DNA of 64,000 nucleotides from Congeria kusceri (Eukaryota > Mollusca > Bivalvia > Myida > Dreissenidae), in the NCBI GenBank assembly GCA_027627225.1, contig CM051029.1, positions 23,331,851-23,395,850 on the forward strand, given 5' to 3'. The notes beneath the pieces are model-generated. The model saw only the letters and a list, made by a program, of their open reading frames with translations, was not told where the DNA came from and ran no database searches. The translations under genes were made by a program, and so were the position numbers. Positions 42,401-47,422 of this stretch are shown here, piece after piece. Within the stretch, counting starts at the first letter, position 1. The number at the start of each line of letters is the position of its first letter.

Positions 42401-45400
42401 TGCAGGCATGTGCGGATGGCGAGGAGGAGAACAAGGGTCCATTCAAGTCCAAGCCATTCTGTAAATACCGCGGCCACACCGCTGACCTCCTGGACGTCAC
42501 ATGGTCCAAGGTACAATGCCCTGTCAGCATCGGCTGTAACACTGGTCTCACTGGTAGGGTCTTCTATATGACCACTAATTCAGCTGAATTCGCTGCGATC
42601 TTTGTTATTTGTCAGAAAACAGTCGGTTCTGTGCATAACTATGATTTGGAATTTAGTTAATGCTCTGTTGAGTACAATGCTCATTGCAATACATACTAAT
42701 GACTGTATATAATAGTTGATAAATAATATATAATTTCATCATTATTTTCATACAATTCTTAAGTGTGCCATTCCAGTGTGCCATTGTATGGTTTCAGAAC
42801 TATTTCATCCTGTCCTCCTCCATGGACAAGACTGTGCGACTGTGGCACATATCTCGCCGCGAGTGCCTCTGTACCTTCCAGCACATGGACTTCGTGACTG
42901 CCATCGTCTTCCACCCCAGGGTATGTGTGCACCCTGTACCTTCATCCCGATTACTCTCCCTTTGGTGTGAGAGTCTGCAGTGGGATTGTATTGCATTGCT
43001 CCCTTTGAAAATGTACAGTGAAGTTTTTCTGCATGTATTACACATTTAACTAGCCAGCACTCAGAATTGCAATGTCCAGTGATAGGCTACCTCCCTGCCC
43101 ATATCTTCCAATTATGAAGATTCCTGGGTTGAGATGGTGATCTAGGTTACCACCAGAACCTAATAATTTGTTCAATGAGCAAATTTCATGCAAATCCATT
43201 GATAAAATTGTGCTATAAGTTGATAATAACAAACAGATAAACAACCAAACCAAGGCAGCCAGAGGCAAAACCTCCTTTGCGGAGGTAAAAATATGTCTGT
43301 GGCAAGGTGTATTGAGCCACAACCTTAGTTTGCCTGTGGCAAGGTGTATTGAGCCACAACCTTAGTTTGTCTGTGGCAAGGTGTATTGAGCCACAACTTT
43401 AGTTTGCCTGCGGCAAGGTGTATTGAGCCACAACCTTAGTTTGCCTGTGGCAAGGTGTATTGAGCCACAACCTTAGTTTGCCTTAAATTGAATATTTGGA
43501 CTTAATACACCTTAAAAGTTTGTATTCAGATATGTCAAACTTTGGATGTCTCAAAGTCATTACTTCAAGGTAAAAAAGTTCAGCTGTGATATATAGTGAA
43601 TTCTCCAATATGTTCCCCACTCCTCATGCTGCTCTGTTGTTGCTGCGTGCAGGACGACCGGTACTTCCTGAGCGGGTCGCTGGACGGGAAGCTGCGCCTG
43701 TGGAACATCCCTGACAAGAAGGTGACCATGTGGAACGAGGTGGAGAACGGCAGCCTCATCACCACCGCCAACTTCTGTCACAACGGGAAGTTTGCTGTCG
43801 TAGGCACCTACGACGGGAAATGCATATTCTACAGTACTGAGGTGAGGTTATGTCCTGTGTTCAGTTGATAGCTGTAAGATTTGAATGAAAGTCAAATTGT
43901 TAATACTATTTACCAGTTTTCTAGATTAAATTGTCTTCCATCAAAACATGTACATTTACAGACTAAATACATGACATGGATAGCCGTAAGATACTGCACA
44001 AGTGTAGTGTTAGGTTTATTGTAAATGCTATGTTACAAATGGTCTATAATAAATATTCTTCCATCCAAACATGTAGATTTATGTATTTACTAGGCATGGA
44101 AAAAATCCAACACTTTGGATTTTTATTGGGATTTTTAACACATTACATAAGTCTTTCATGAACTTTTTTTTGATTTTCAAGTACTTAAAGCTTACCCAGA
44201 ACTGCAGATAGTTTGATATTTTATTATATTTTGCCTTTTTTTGTGTGAAAGAACATTCAATTTAGAAATATTGTGATTGTTTATTAATGCAATATCATTT
44301 TATTTGCAGCACTTGAAATACTATACACAGATTCATGTTCGTTCAACTAGGGGAAAGAACTCCAGAGGCAAAAAAATCACAGGAATTGAGCCATTACCTG
44401 GAGAAGACAAGGTAGGTTATCTCCCTTTGATAATTTCTACCAACTTCGCATAGTTGAATAGAAAACTGATATAAGCTCATTAACTTAACATTGAAGCTGT
44501 TTTAGCGAAACTTGCATTTGAGGTTGTGGGGTCATGCTAAGTTCAAATCTCAGGTTCAAGTAATATATAAAATGGCAACAAACTTCCTGCACCACAATGA
44601 TTTTATTGTCTTTGAAACTAAAAGGTCACTTGTTTCTTTGAAATGTCTTTCCAATTACATGTATTAAACTTTAACTGAAACGAAGGGAAGTGTTGTCATT
44701 TAAATAATAAAACAACAACAATAAAGCCTACCTACTGAGGCAATGTGTTCCAACATCCATACCTTATCCAAATGTGTTACTTTGAACATACTATAAGTTA
44801 TTTGTACCATTGCTGATAAGTAATGCTTGTGATGGAATTTAACAAGTTTGTTGTTGTTGCTTTTTTTCAAATTTTGCTGTTTACGTTTTAAGGAATGTAC
44901 GAATCAGATCATTGTTATAGTTGTATATGTCTGTGTGCAGGTGCTGGTGACGTCCAACGACTCGCGCGTGCGACTCTATGATCTCAGGGACCTCACTCTG
45001 ACCTGTAAATACAAGGGTCTGACCAACACCAGCAGCCAGATCCGTGCCAACTTTAGGTAGGCCTCTCTGACCAGTCAGTGTCTGTGACACTCACTTGTCT
45101 TTCACTGGCAGCAAAGACTGACATAATCTGCTTATTACTTCTAGAACAGAGAACTGATCTTTATTATCACACACTCCCATTTTAAGCAGTGGGTATGTTG
45201 AAGCAGTAAAATTGTGTATAAGGTAATGCATGAAGTGCACATTTCTTTTTACATTATAGCATTGCAGTTTGCTTGTTAAAAAACTACGGGAAAATAGCTA
45301 TGTTGGAGGGTTGCTCCTTGCAAGTATCTCGTAGAATATACCAATATGTAAACTACGGGAATATACCAATATGTAAACTACGGGAAAATAGCTATGTTGG

Positions 45401-46320
45401 CTGGTTGCTCCTTGCAAGTATCTCGTAGTATATGCCAATATGTAAACTACAGGAATATACCAATATGTAAACTAAGGGAAAATAGCTATGTTGGCGGGTT
45501 GCTCCTTGCAAGTATTTCGTAGAATATACCAATATGTAAACTACGGGAATATACCAATATGTAAACTATGGGAAAATAGCTATGTTGGCGGGTTGCTCCT
45601 TGCAAGTATCTCGTAGAATATACCAATATGTAAACTACGGGAATATACCAATATGTAAACTATGGGAAAATAGCTATGTTGGCGGGTTGCTCCTTGCTAG
45701 TATCTCGTAGAATATACCAATATGTAAACTATGGGAAAATAGCTATGTTGGCGGGTTGCTCCTTGCAAGTATCTCGTAGAATATACCAATATGTGAACTA
45801 CGGGAATATACCAATATGTAAATTACGGGAAAATAGCTATGTTGGCGGGTTGCTCCTTGCAAGTATCTCGTAGAATATACCAATATGTATAAGTAAAGAT
45901 TTAAATGTTCAATGCAAGCTGTGTTTGTTCTACTGGAAAGTATACCACTTGCTCTGTTTTCTGTTCAGCCAACGTGGGAAGTACATCATCTGTGGGTCAG
46001 AAGACCACTTCATCTACATGTTCCGCACACAGCACGAGTTCTACAAGTTCTCCTCGGCTCGCAGGGACAGAAACGACTACTTCGAGGCTTTCAAAGTCCA
46101 CAATGCAGTCGTGACTGCGGCAGTGTTCGCTCCCAACCCGACCCATTTCCTGCCCCCTGATGAGAGCCAGGCCTCGTCACGCAAGTCCAAAGACTCGACC
46201 TCCCTGGTGTCCTCCCCCTCTGCCTCCTCTCTGTCTTCTGTGGGCGCCAAGGAGACCAGTGCAGAGTTCATCGTCAGTGCAGATATGCTGGGATGCATTA
46301 AGGTGGTTCGGGCAAGATAG
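6425..46320 (+). CDS. WDR44: WDR44 (rabphilin-11) ortholog, complete coding region, 21 exons
   Basis: WDR44 is a RAB11 effector of recycling endosomes and endosomal tubules. It acts in polarised export and restrains ciliogenesis, and it contacts the ER through VAP proteins. Coding exons: 6425-6483, 12916-13014, 13408-13489, 15849-16493, 17133-17366, 17610-17926, 18534-18663, 19500-19636, 22053-22136, 22515-22588, 35923-35990, 36202-36282, 38394-38438, 38637-38727, 39118-39200, 42406-42510, 42798-42920, 43653-43841, 44310-44411, 44941-45056, 45969-46320. Every junction is GT-AG and phase-consistent; the total is 3216 nt, or 1071 residues (human is about 913). Landmarks shared with the human protein include EEFFDA at the N-terminus, KNLDTGE and LHIM in the middle, [64 protein letters not shown] and VTSNDSR. 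The extra length is in the Ser/Lys-rich middle. The ATG has a strong Kozak context (GCCACCATG). Splice choices at exon 2 and the extreme C-terminus are the least certain parts; no transcript data were available. Confidence 0.95.
6630..6932. mobile_element. MITE-like element in WDR44 intron 1
   Basis: TAGGGAAAGATCTA at 6630 is matched by TAGATCTTTCCCTA at 6919-6932. Next to each end is a GCAGGGTGCTGC-type palindromic core. A partial relative (CAGCAGCACCCTGTACC then ATCTTTCCCT) lies at about 15431-15474 in intron 3. Confidence 0.6.
7585..8510. mobile_element. Non-autonomous TIR element in intron 1
   Basis: TACTGGTGCAGTGCCTAAAT at 7585 pairs with ATTTAGGCACTGCGCCAGTA ending at 8510. A second internal copy of GTGGCGGATTTAGGCACT lies near 8346. 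No transposase frame is seen in the 926 bp. Confidence 0.6.
8530..9120. mobile_element. Non-autonomous TIR element with ~40-bp terminal repeats
   Basis: AAAAATTGTTTGCGGTAACG near 8546 is inverted as CGTTACCGCAAACAATTTTT near 9083, and flanking bases extend the match to about 40 bp. It sits directly beside the previous element. No coding potential is seen. Confidence 0.55.
9305..9538. repeat. 46-bp minisatellite (5 copies) in intron 1
   Basis: Five near-identical 46-bp units containing ACATGCTTCATAACCAACAT and CAATACATGTATCTCTAACT. The array is short and mostly homogeneous. Confidence 0.85.
9847..12075. mobile_element. Two adjacent AGCTCACCTGAGC-type elements with internal ~146-bp repeats
   Basis: After a short fragment at 9847-9945 (GACTTTTCGAAGAAAAAAGT), one element runs from about 9950 (AGCTCATCTGAGC) to 11203 (CTCAGGTGAGCGACCC). 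A second, truncated one starts at 11215 (AGCTCACCTGAGC). Both consist of tandem ~146-bp units with CATGAAACTTGGTCAGAAC, ATATCTCGGCCGAGTTC and TCATGTGGGGTCAAAAACTA. Translations of the units produce short spurious reading frames. No transposase is visible. Confidence 0.6.
12229..12915 (+). repeat. 30-bp minisatellite of tandem splice acceptors ending at WDR44 exon 2
   Basis: About 23 units of 30 bp with core GTGCTGATATC, then TCCTCTCGTGTATTCCAG. Every unit ends in a pyrimidine-rich acceptor (TATTCCAG) and the last one is the acceptor of exon 2. Since 30 is a multiple of three, upstream acceptors back to about 12640 stay in the exon frame and would add decapeptides of the form [11 protein letters not shown] two-base-shorter unit near 12633 breaks the frame further upstream. 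Long reading frames exist on both strands because of the period; I regard them as by-products. Confidence 0.9.
12916..13014 (+). CDS. WDR44: WDR44 exon 2 (acceptor lies in a minisatellite)
   Basis: Residues 20-53, a charged helix-prone stretch ([14 protein letters not shown] followed by a run of R, Q and E). Phase 2 in and phase 2 out match exons 1 and 3. The acceptor used here, CTGTATTCCAG|GGTGC, is the last copy of a 30-bp tandem repeat. Two later AGs in the same phase (12934-12935, ACCAG|TCC, and 12949-12950, GACAG|CCT) would shorten the exon by 7 or 12 codons, so its 5' end is uncertain although its body is clear. Confidence 0.75.
13408..13489 (+). CDS. WDR44: WDR44 exon 3
   Basis: Residues 53-80, continuing the R/E/K-rich predicted coiled coil ([20 protein letters not shown]). 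Acceptor TGTTTGCAG, donor CCG|GTACGT, phase 2 in and 0 out. Base composition is clearly GC-richer than the flanking introns. I recognise no named domain; it probably belongs to the poorly conserved N-terminal region of WDR44. Confidence 0.85.
14121..15199. mobile_element. Degenerate dispersed element in intron 3
   Basis: The ends CTCAGGGGTGTCAT and ATGACAACCCTGAG are inverted relative to each other. The block ATCCAAGACATGTATATTTC to CTAGAATGCTAATTCATTAA near 14300-14420 reappears at about 33610-33735 in intron 10, showing a dispersed family. Confidence 0.45.
15849..16493 (+). CDS. WDR44: WDR44 exon 4 (large acidic/serine-rich exon)
   Basis: Residues 81-295, the largest exon. It begins with a basic helix ([18 protein letters not shown]), then a Ser/Asp/Glu-rich segment, then a conserved segment [11 protein letters not shown] that parallels the IIESIIEESQ region of human WDR44. 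It also carries EPDIVRSTK, which matches human EPDIVASTK just before the proline-rich region. The proline-rich part is much shorter than in human (PPRMKKKLK near the end). Acceptor TTTTGTAG, donor ATG|GTGAGC, phase 0 on both sides. Confidence 0.92.
17133..17366 (+). CDS. WDR44: WDR44 exon 5
   Basis: Residues 296-373: a low-complexity Ser/Ala/Thr/Pro stretch followed by an acidic helix ([19 protein letters not shown]). Acceptor TTGTACAG, donor CAG|GTCAGT, phase 0 on both sides. The exon is strikingly GC-rich compared with the introns around it. I assign no domain; it falls in the RAB11-binding half of the protein by position only. Confidence 0.87.
17610..17926 (+). CDS. WDR44: WDR44 exon 6 with KTSSL-type peptide repeats
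   Basis: Residues 374-479. It contains a degenerate peptide repeat around K-T-S-S-L-[DEG] (copies SKTSSLD, SKTSSLE, AKTSSLE, SKTSSLG and later [14 protein letters not shown]), which continues into exon 7 as SKSSSLE. The segment is basic and serine-rich, likely disordered and a candidate multi-site phosphorylation region. I know of no equivalent in human WDR44. Acceptor TGTATTCAG, donor CAG|GTGTGT, phase 0 in and 2 out. Confidence 0.9.
18534..18663 (+). CDS. WDR44: WDR44 exon 7 with Akt-type phosphosite
   Basis: Residues 479-522, very basic (EKSERRRSR). R510-H-R512-S-A-S515 fits the Akt consensus RxRxxS and is followed by LTDE. The human protein has RPRSNS followed by LTDEE at the corresponding place, where Akt is reported to act to stabilise RAB11-WDR44 binding. 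The Ser515 codon is at 18640-18642. Acceptor TTATCCAG (AAG choices follow immediately), donor GAG|GTAGGC, phase 2 in and 0 out. Confidence 0.92.
19500..19636 (+). CDS. WDR44: WDR44 exon 8 (conserved KNLDTGE block)
   Basis: Residues 523-568, the best conserved part of the RAB11-binding half: [15 protein letters not shown], then [16 protein letters not shown], closely parallel to human VMIKNLDTGEEIPLS and INPLTLHIMRRT. Acceptor GATTGGTAG, phase 0 in and 2 out. The donor CAG|GTGACA is also the first base of a 2-kb tandem array, so every unit of that array starts with the same donor. Confidence 0.96.
19637..21637 (+). repeat. 47-bp minisatellite of intron-like units starting at the exon 8 donor
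   Basis: About 42 copies of a 47-bp unit. Each starts with the donor GTGACA, has a branch-point-like CACTGAC 11 bases later, then a pyrimidine tract (CTCTTGCCTCTCTGTCCCC), and ends CACAG or CATAG, so a unit is formally a tiny GT-AG intron. The first unit begins exactly at the exon 8 donor. Unit variants are CACAG|GTGACA, CATAG|GTGACA and CATAG|GCTGCA; the last lacks the GT. Confidence 0.93.
22053..22136 (+). CDS. WDR44: WDR44 exon 9
   Basis: Residues 568-596, acidic and serine-rich ([16 protein letters not shown]), corresponding by position to the acidic segment after LHIMRRT in human WDR44. Acceptor CTACTTCAG, donor AAAGG|GTAGGC, phase 2 on both sides. High GC compared with neighbouring intron sequence supports the call. 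Confidence 0.85.
22515..22588 (+). CDS. WDR44: WDR44 exon 10 (basic KxxFGKK block)
   Basis: Residues 596-621: [20 protein letters not shown], matching the human LKKFLGKSVK to INKVKSVRDEV region but about 15 residues shorter. Acceptor GATTTCAG, donor CAAG|GTAACC, phase 2 in and 1 out. It opens the largest intron of the gene (13.3 kb). Confidence 0.92.
22888..24095. mobile_element. TATGCCCCCACTTTACGGGG-type element with internal ~160-bp repeats (intron 10)
   Basis: It begins TATGCCCCCACTTTACGGGG, then TTTGCCCTTGTCCGTGCGTC, and ends GTGTCCTACAGACACATGTC. Between are about seven ~160-bp units with CTCAAAAAGTATTACTGCTA, GAGTGATGAAACTTTA, CACCTGGGTATTTTGGTGCA and GAGTTATGGCCC. No transposase frame is seen. 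Confidence 0.6.
24096..25000. other. Intron 10 sequence, nothing recognised
   Basis: AT-rich unique-looking sequence without conserved peptide, RNA gene or repeat that I can support. Confidence 0.4.
25001..26217. repeat. 38-bp minisatellite in intron 10 (~32 copies)
   Basis: Units with core GCCTGTACTGTATGGTAGGA, then CTGCCCTTCTCGATA. Since 38 is not a multiple of three, the minus strand reads a 38-residue super-period over three units, which produces a 435-codon open frame. That frame has no conserved features and is a repeat artefact. Two sub-types alternate, CGATAGCAG and CGATACCAG, with a TTGATACCAG block near 25820-25960. Confidence 0.93.
26218..27157. other. Intron 10 sequence with a diverged rank-like repeat
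   Basis: Mostly unique AT-rich sequence. TGTCCTGTGGGTCC(C/G)AGTATGTGATCAGTGTCA occurs twice (26213 and 26613) as an isolated duplication. The stretch 26757-27100 (GGCCGCTTTTCCATATG; GATGCGGATATGGATATGG) resembles a fragment at 11081 (GGCCGCATTTTCATCAGTCC). Confidence 0.35.
27158..27178 (+). CDS. Candidate optional 21-nt microexon of WDR44 (not in the main model)
   Basis: A 21-nt GC-rich island flanked by a good acceptor (CTTATTTGCAG) and donor (ACAG|GTACAG) inside intron 10. Its length is a multiple of three and it is open in the phase-1 frame needed here, adding seven residues between exons 10 and 11. A tandem array starts about 17 nt after its donor, as at other splice junctions of this gene. 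The main model is in frame with or without it. It could equally be chance. Confidence 0.3.
27195..27992. repeat. 57-bp minisatellite in intron 10 (~14 copies)
   Basis: The unit contains GTGTGTGGCTACTCACAGAG, TGCAGGCTCATGTGTGCTCA and CTGTAGGCTGGTACTTG. Because 57 is a multiple of three, two plus-strand frames stay open (314 and 216 codons) with a 19-residue period ([19 protein letters not shown]). Each unit holds acceptor-like CTCACAG and GTGCAG and donor-like TG|GTGTGT. There is no sign of a signal peptide or flanking exon that would make it a gene. Confidence 0.9.
28146..28316. repeat. ~64-bp tandem repeat, 2.7 copies (intron 10)
   Basis: Units with GGTAGAAGAGGTAGCTAGAA, GGGGAGAATCTGTATAC and TGTAACCACTATCC repeated almost exactly. 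Confidence 0.8.
28863..29660. mobile_element. Fragments of AGCTCACCTGAGC and GACTTTTTGAAGAAAA elements (intron 10)
   Basis: A short fragment at 28861-29090 starts AGCTCACCTGAGCTC. A second starts at about 29090 (GACTTTTTGAAGAAAAAAAT, GTCTGCGTCATCGTTAGCGT) and contains GAGTTATCTGCCCTT and GAGTTATTACCCTTTTTT, the marker phrases of these families. Both are incomplete. Confidence 0.5.
30823..31340. mobile_element. TATGCCCCCCAACGAAG-type element (intron 10)
   Basis: It begins GTTATGCCCCCCAACGAAGA then TGGTGGGGTATATTGG, and ends GGGGGCATACCTGTTTTAC, then AAACAGCTCTTGTT. The interior repeats ATCTGATCTTCAACAAACTT and GAGTTATGGCCCTTG. A longer relative is at 49702-50594. Confidence 0.6.
31470..32725. 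repeat. 36-bp minisatellite in intron 10 (~34 copies, diverged)
   Basis: Unit core TGACTGGTTTCTAGCTACAT, then AGGCCAGTAGATTGAA. It gives minus-strand frames with a 12-residue period ([12 protein letters not shown]). Copies are more diverged than in the other arrays and are broken by short indels, suggesting an older array. Confidence 0.88.
33172..33885. mobile_element. CAGGGTTTTCCCTAG-type dispersed element (intron 10)
   Basis: CAGGGTTTTCCCTAGGAA at the left is inverted as CATCAGGGAAATCCCTG at the right. The interior shares a 130-bp block with the element in intron 3 (14121-15199). Non-coding. Confidence 0.5.
33886..35922. other. Intron 10, 3' part, nothing recognised
   Basis: AT-rich sequence leading to the exon 11 acceptor. 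No conserved peptide was found. A short ACAC/GCGC microsatellite lies near 35345-35375. Confidence 0.4.
35923..35990 (+). CDS. WDR44: WDR44 exon 11
   Basis: Residues 621-643, an acidic linker ([19 protein letters not shown] then RKYK). It matches the human EVFHTDQDD to SSDDEG linker between the basic block and the WD40 domain. Acceptor ATTTACAG, donor AAG|GTAATT, phase 1 in and 0 out. Exon 10 phase 1 joins exactly. Confidence 0.9.
36202..36282 (+). CDS. WDR44: WDR44 exon 12 (start of WD40 domain)
   Basis: Residues 644-670: [18 protein letters not shown] then VQDLSGDHT, almost superimposable on the human FKAAHGFKGPYDF and VQDLSGEHM. Acceptor TTGTTTGCAG, donor ACA|GTATGT, phase 0 on both sides. 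The last dozen exonic bases and the donor are repeated dozens of times in the following intron. Confidence 0.96.
36270..38250 (+). repeat. ~42-bp minisatellite carrying the exon 12 donor (~46 copies)
   Basis: Unit GGGATCATACAGTATGTACC, then ATTTATCACAGACACACTCA, then GT. The first unit overlaps the last bases of exon 12 (GGGGATCATACA|GTATGT), so every unit repeats an exon end and a donor, with an acceptor-like TTTATCACAG between. Unit length drifts from 40 to 43 bp, which opens many periodic frames on the plus strand (up to 438 codons); these are artefacts. Confidence 0.93.
38394..38438 (+). CDS. WDR44: WDR44 exon 13
   Basis: Residues 671-685, [15 protein letters not shown], the first WD40 blade (human GAVWTMKFSHCGRLL). 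Only 45 nt. Acceptor TTCTCCAG, donor CTG|GTAAGT, phase 0 on both sides. Confidence 0.96.
38637..38727 (+). CDS. WDR44: WDR44 exon 14
   Basis: Residues 686-716: [17 protein letters not shown] completes blade 1 (human ASAGQDNVVRIWALKNA). The segment [11 protein letters not shown] then parallels human FDYFNNMRMKY. Acceptor GTGTTTCAG, donor GAAA|GTAGGT, phase 0 in and 1 out. Confidence 0.96.
39118..39200 (+). CDS. WDR44: WDR44 exon 15 (insert between blades 1 and 2)
   Basis: Residues 716-743: [13 protein letters not shown], then a Ser-rich stretch ending SSIDVG. Human has RVSPSPSQESLSS followed by SDTDTG. Acceptor TCTTTCAG, donor GGG|GTAATC, phase 1 in and 0 out. Confidence 0.94.
39830..41660. 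repeat. 30-bp satellite-like array in intron 15 (~61 copies)
   Basis: Extremely homogeneous 30-bp unit (CTATAAGTTATTGTAATGTG, then TTGGCTGTTT). Most units differ only at one site, TTGGC or TGGGC, with a few ATG to GTG, GTA or TAG changes. It gives open frames on both strands with a 10-residue period. No exon or promoter is associated. Confidence 0.96.
41766..42405 (+). repeat. 46-bp minisatellite of acceptor+donor units ending at exon 16
   Basis: About 14 copies. Each unit has GGTTATTTCG, then the donor-like GTATGTCTGTATGTTACCCT, then GGCTCTCTGTGTGCAG, a good acceptor. The last acceptor is the exon 16 acceptor. All three plus-strand frames are open because 46 is not a multiple of three, and one of them runs straight into exon 16 in its correct frame. 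Confidence 0.94.
42406..42510 (+). CDS. WDR44: WDR44 exon 16 (acceptor ends a minisatellite)
   Basis: Residues 744-778: an acidic linker, then [18 protein letters not shown] of blade 2, nearly identical to the human [18 protein letters not shown]. Donor AAG|GTACAA, phase 0 on both sides. The acceptor GTGTGTGCAG is the 3' end of the last unit of a 46-bp array. Confidence 0.96.
42798..42920 (+). CDS. WDR44: WDR44 exon 17
   Basis: Residues 779-819: [19 protein letters not shown] then [19 protein letters not shown], covering the end of blade 2 and the start of blade 3. This is the most strongly conserved part of the family. Acceptor GGTTTCAG, donor AGG|GTATGT, phase 0 on both sides. Confidence 0.97.
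43290..43485. repeat. 37-bp tandem repeat in intron 17 (5 copies)
   Basis: Unit GCCTGTGGCAAGGTGTATTG, then AGCCACAACCTTAGTTT. Each unit contains a donor-like AAG|GTGTAT and an acceptor-like CCTTAG. Confidence 0.9.
43653..43841 (+). CDS. WDR44: WDR44 exon 18
   Basis: Residues 820-882: [20 protein letters not shown] (blade 3) and [19 protein letters not shown] (blade 4). Acceptor GCTGCGTGCAG, donor GAG|GTGAGG, phase 0 on both sides. Codon use is strongly GC-ending. Confidence 0.97.
44310..44411 (+). CDS. WDR44: WDR44 exon 19
   Basis: Residues 883-916: [16 protein letters not shown], then [14 protein letters not shown] (human [14 protein letters not shown]), the start of blade 5. Unlike its neighbours this exon is AT-rich, about as AT-rich as an intron. 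Acceptor TATTTGCAG, donor AAG|GTAGGT, phase 0 on both sides. Confidence 0.96.
44941..45056 (+). CDS. WDR44: WDR44 exon 20
   Basis: Residues 917-955: [20 protein letters not shown] then [15 protein letters not shown], blades 5 and 6 (human [20 protein letters not shown]). Acceptor CTGTGTGCAG, donor TTTAG|GTAGGC, phase 0 in and 2 out. Confidence 0.96.
45270..45890. repeat. Complex ~85-115-bp tandem repeat in intron 20 (7 copies)
   Basis: Blocks GGGAAAATAGCTATGTTGGC, GGGTTGCTCCTTGCAAGTAT, CTCGTAGAATATACCAATAT and GTAAACTA alternate. The ATACCAATATGTAAACTACG piece is present once or twice per unit, giving two unit lengths. The array ends about 80 bp before exon 21. Confidence 0.9.
45969..46320 (+). 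CDS. WDR44: WDR44 exon 21 (last coding exon, stop at 46318-46320)
   Basis: Residues 955-1071: [17 protein letters not shown] (blade 6), [20 protein letters not shown] and FAPNP (blade 7), a Ser-rich insert, then [17 protein letters not shown] and TAG. Acceptor TCTGTTCAG. The human protein ends IKVFVNKRKNVS, so this one is about five residues shorter. The stop codon lies inside the first unit of a short tandem repeat, so the last three or four codons and the stop may have been replaced by the repeat. A further exon after CIK|GTGGTT cannot be excluded. Confidence 0.92.
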
Positions 46321-46432
46321 CCCACCTGTCACACCAAGATAGCCCACCTGTGTCACACCAAAATAGCCCACCTGTGTCACACCAAGATAGCCCACCTGTG
46401 TCACACCAAGATAGCCCACCTGTGTCACACAC
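46313..46432 (+). repeat. 24-25-bp tandem repeat covering the WDR44 stop codon
   Basis: Five units of CAAGATAGCCCACCTGTGTC then ACAC. The first unit supplies the last codon and the TAG stop of WDR44; the rest are 3' UTR. Confidence 0.88.
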
Positions 46433-47079
46433 CTTGCTGGCTAAAACTTTTTATTCTCATCAAATATTATTTTTCTGCAATTATTTGTCATGTTTCATGT
46501 AATGGTCAGTTTAATTTTGCATCATTATACATATATATTATATATAATATATTGATTGTAAGAAGTTATATTATATACAATAACTTAAATGTAATGAGTT
46601 ATATATAATACGTTAAACGTAAGGAGTTGTATTATATATAATATGCTAATTGTATTGATTTAGCAAAAGCAAACCCTCATTACTAATCTGTTGATTGAAG
46701 AAAACCGTCATATTCATAAATTGCAGTGCAACTTGTAAAATCTTGTTTTAAGTTACATTTTAAGAATTCTTTTAAAAGAACATTTAGTGACTGTATTAAG
46801 TGTGTGTACTAACAAGCTCTGTAGATTTTCCAGTATTACAGAAGACCAGTATTTTTGAAGAACATTCAAAAACTTCAGTGTGTAACACACTAGCATTACT
46901 GGTTTATGACTGTTGTGTCATGTCCAAAGTATTACATGGTTTGCTGGTTACAGAGCCTATAGTTATATTTATGTAAGCAATTATATGATTGTATAAGTGA
47001 AACTTTGCTAATTTGCCTTTATAGTTCAAGCTTGAATCTATGTTAGGAATATTTTGAAGCATTCATGAACTTCATGCCC
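46433..47079. other. WDR44 3' UTR and downstream sequence
   Basis: AT-rich with a TATATATTATATATAATA stretch and spaced GAGTTATATAT/GAGTTGTATTATATATAA pieces (46520-46650). I see no convincing AATAAA with a downstream GT-rich element, so I do not place the transcript end. Confidence 0.4.
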
Positions 47080-47422
47080 CATGTTCACAAAGGATCAACT
47101 ACAGGATCAAGATCAATCTTAGCTGACCTTGATCTGGCTCAAATGAGCGGAATTTCAAAAATATTTTATTTTCGAAATACCTTTTCTTCTAGATAAAACA
47201 ACACAACTTTTTGTTATATTTTGGTTTAAATATTTATCTCAGATAGAAAATCTACGCTGAGAGGAGTTCATTATTATGTAAAATATATATTTGTCTAATT
47301 ATTAAAATTGATCCAGATATTTAGTGAATGCCATTTTTTGAGTCTGATCCTGAAATATCTGGCTCAAGTTCATCTTGAACCTGAAAATCAGACTCGTCCT
47401 GTTTTGTGAACATGGGACCAGT
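47080..47422 (-). mobile_element. MITE family A, copy 2, downstream of WDR44
   Basis: The left end GCCCCATGTTCACAAA and right end TTTGTGAACATGGGACC are inverted repeats. The interior (GATCTGGCTCAA, CTGAAATATCTGGCTCAAGT) is the reverse complement of the order in copy 1 at 5877-6255, so the two copies face opposite ways around the gene. Confidence 0.68.
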
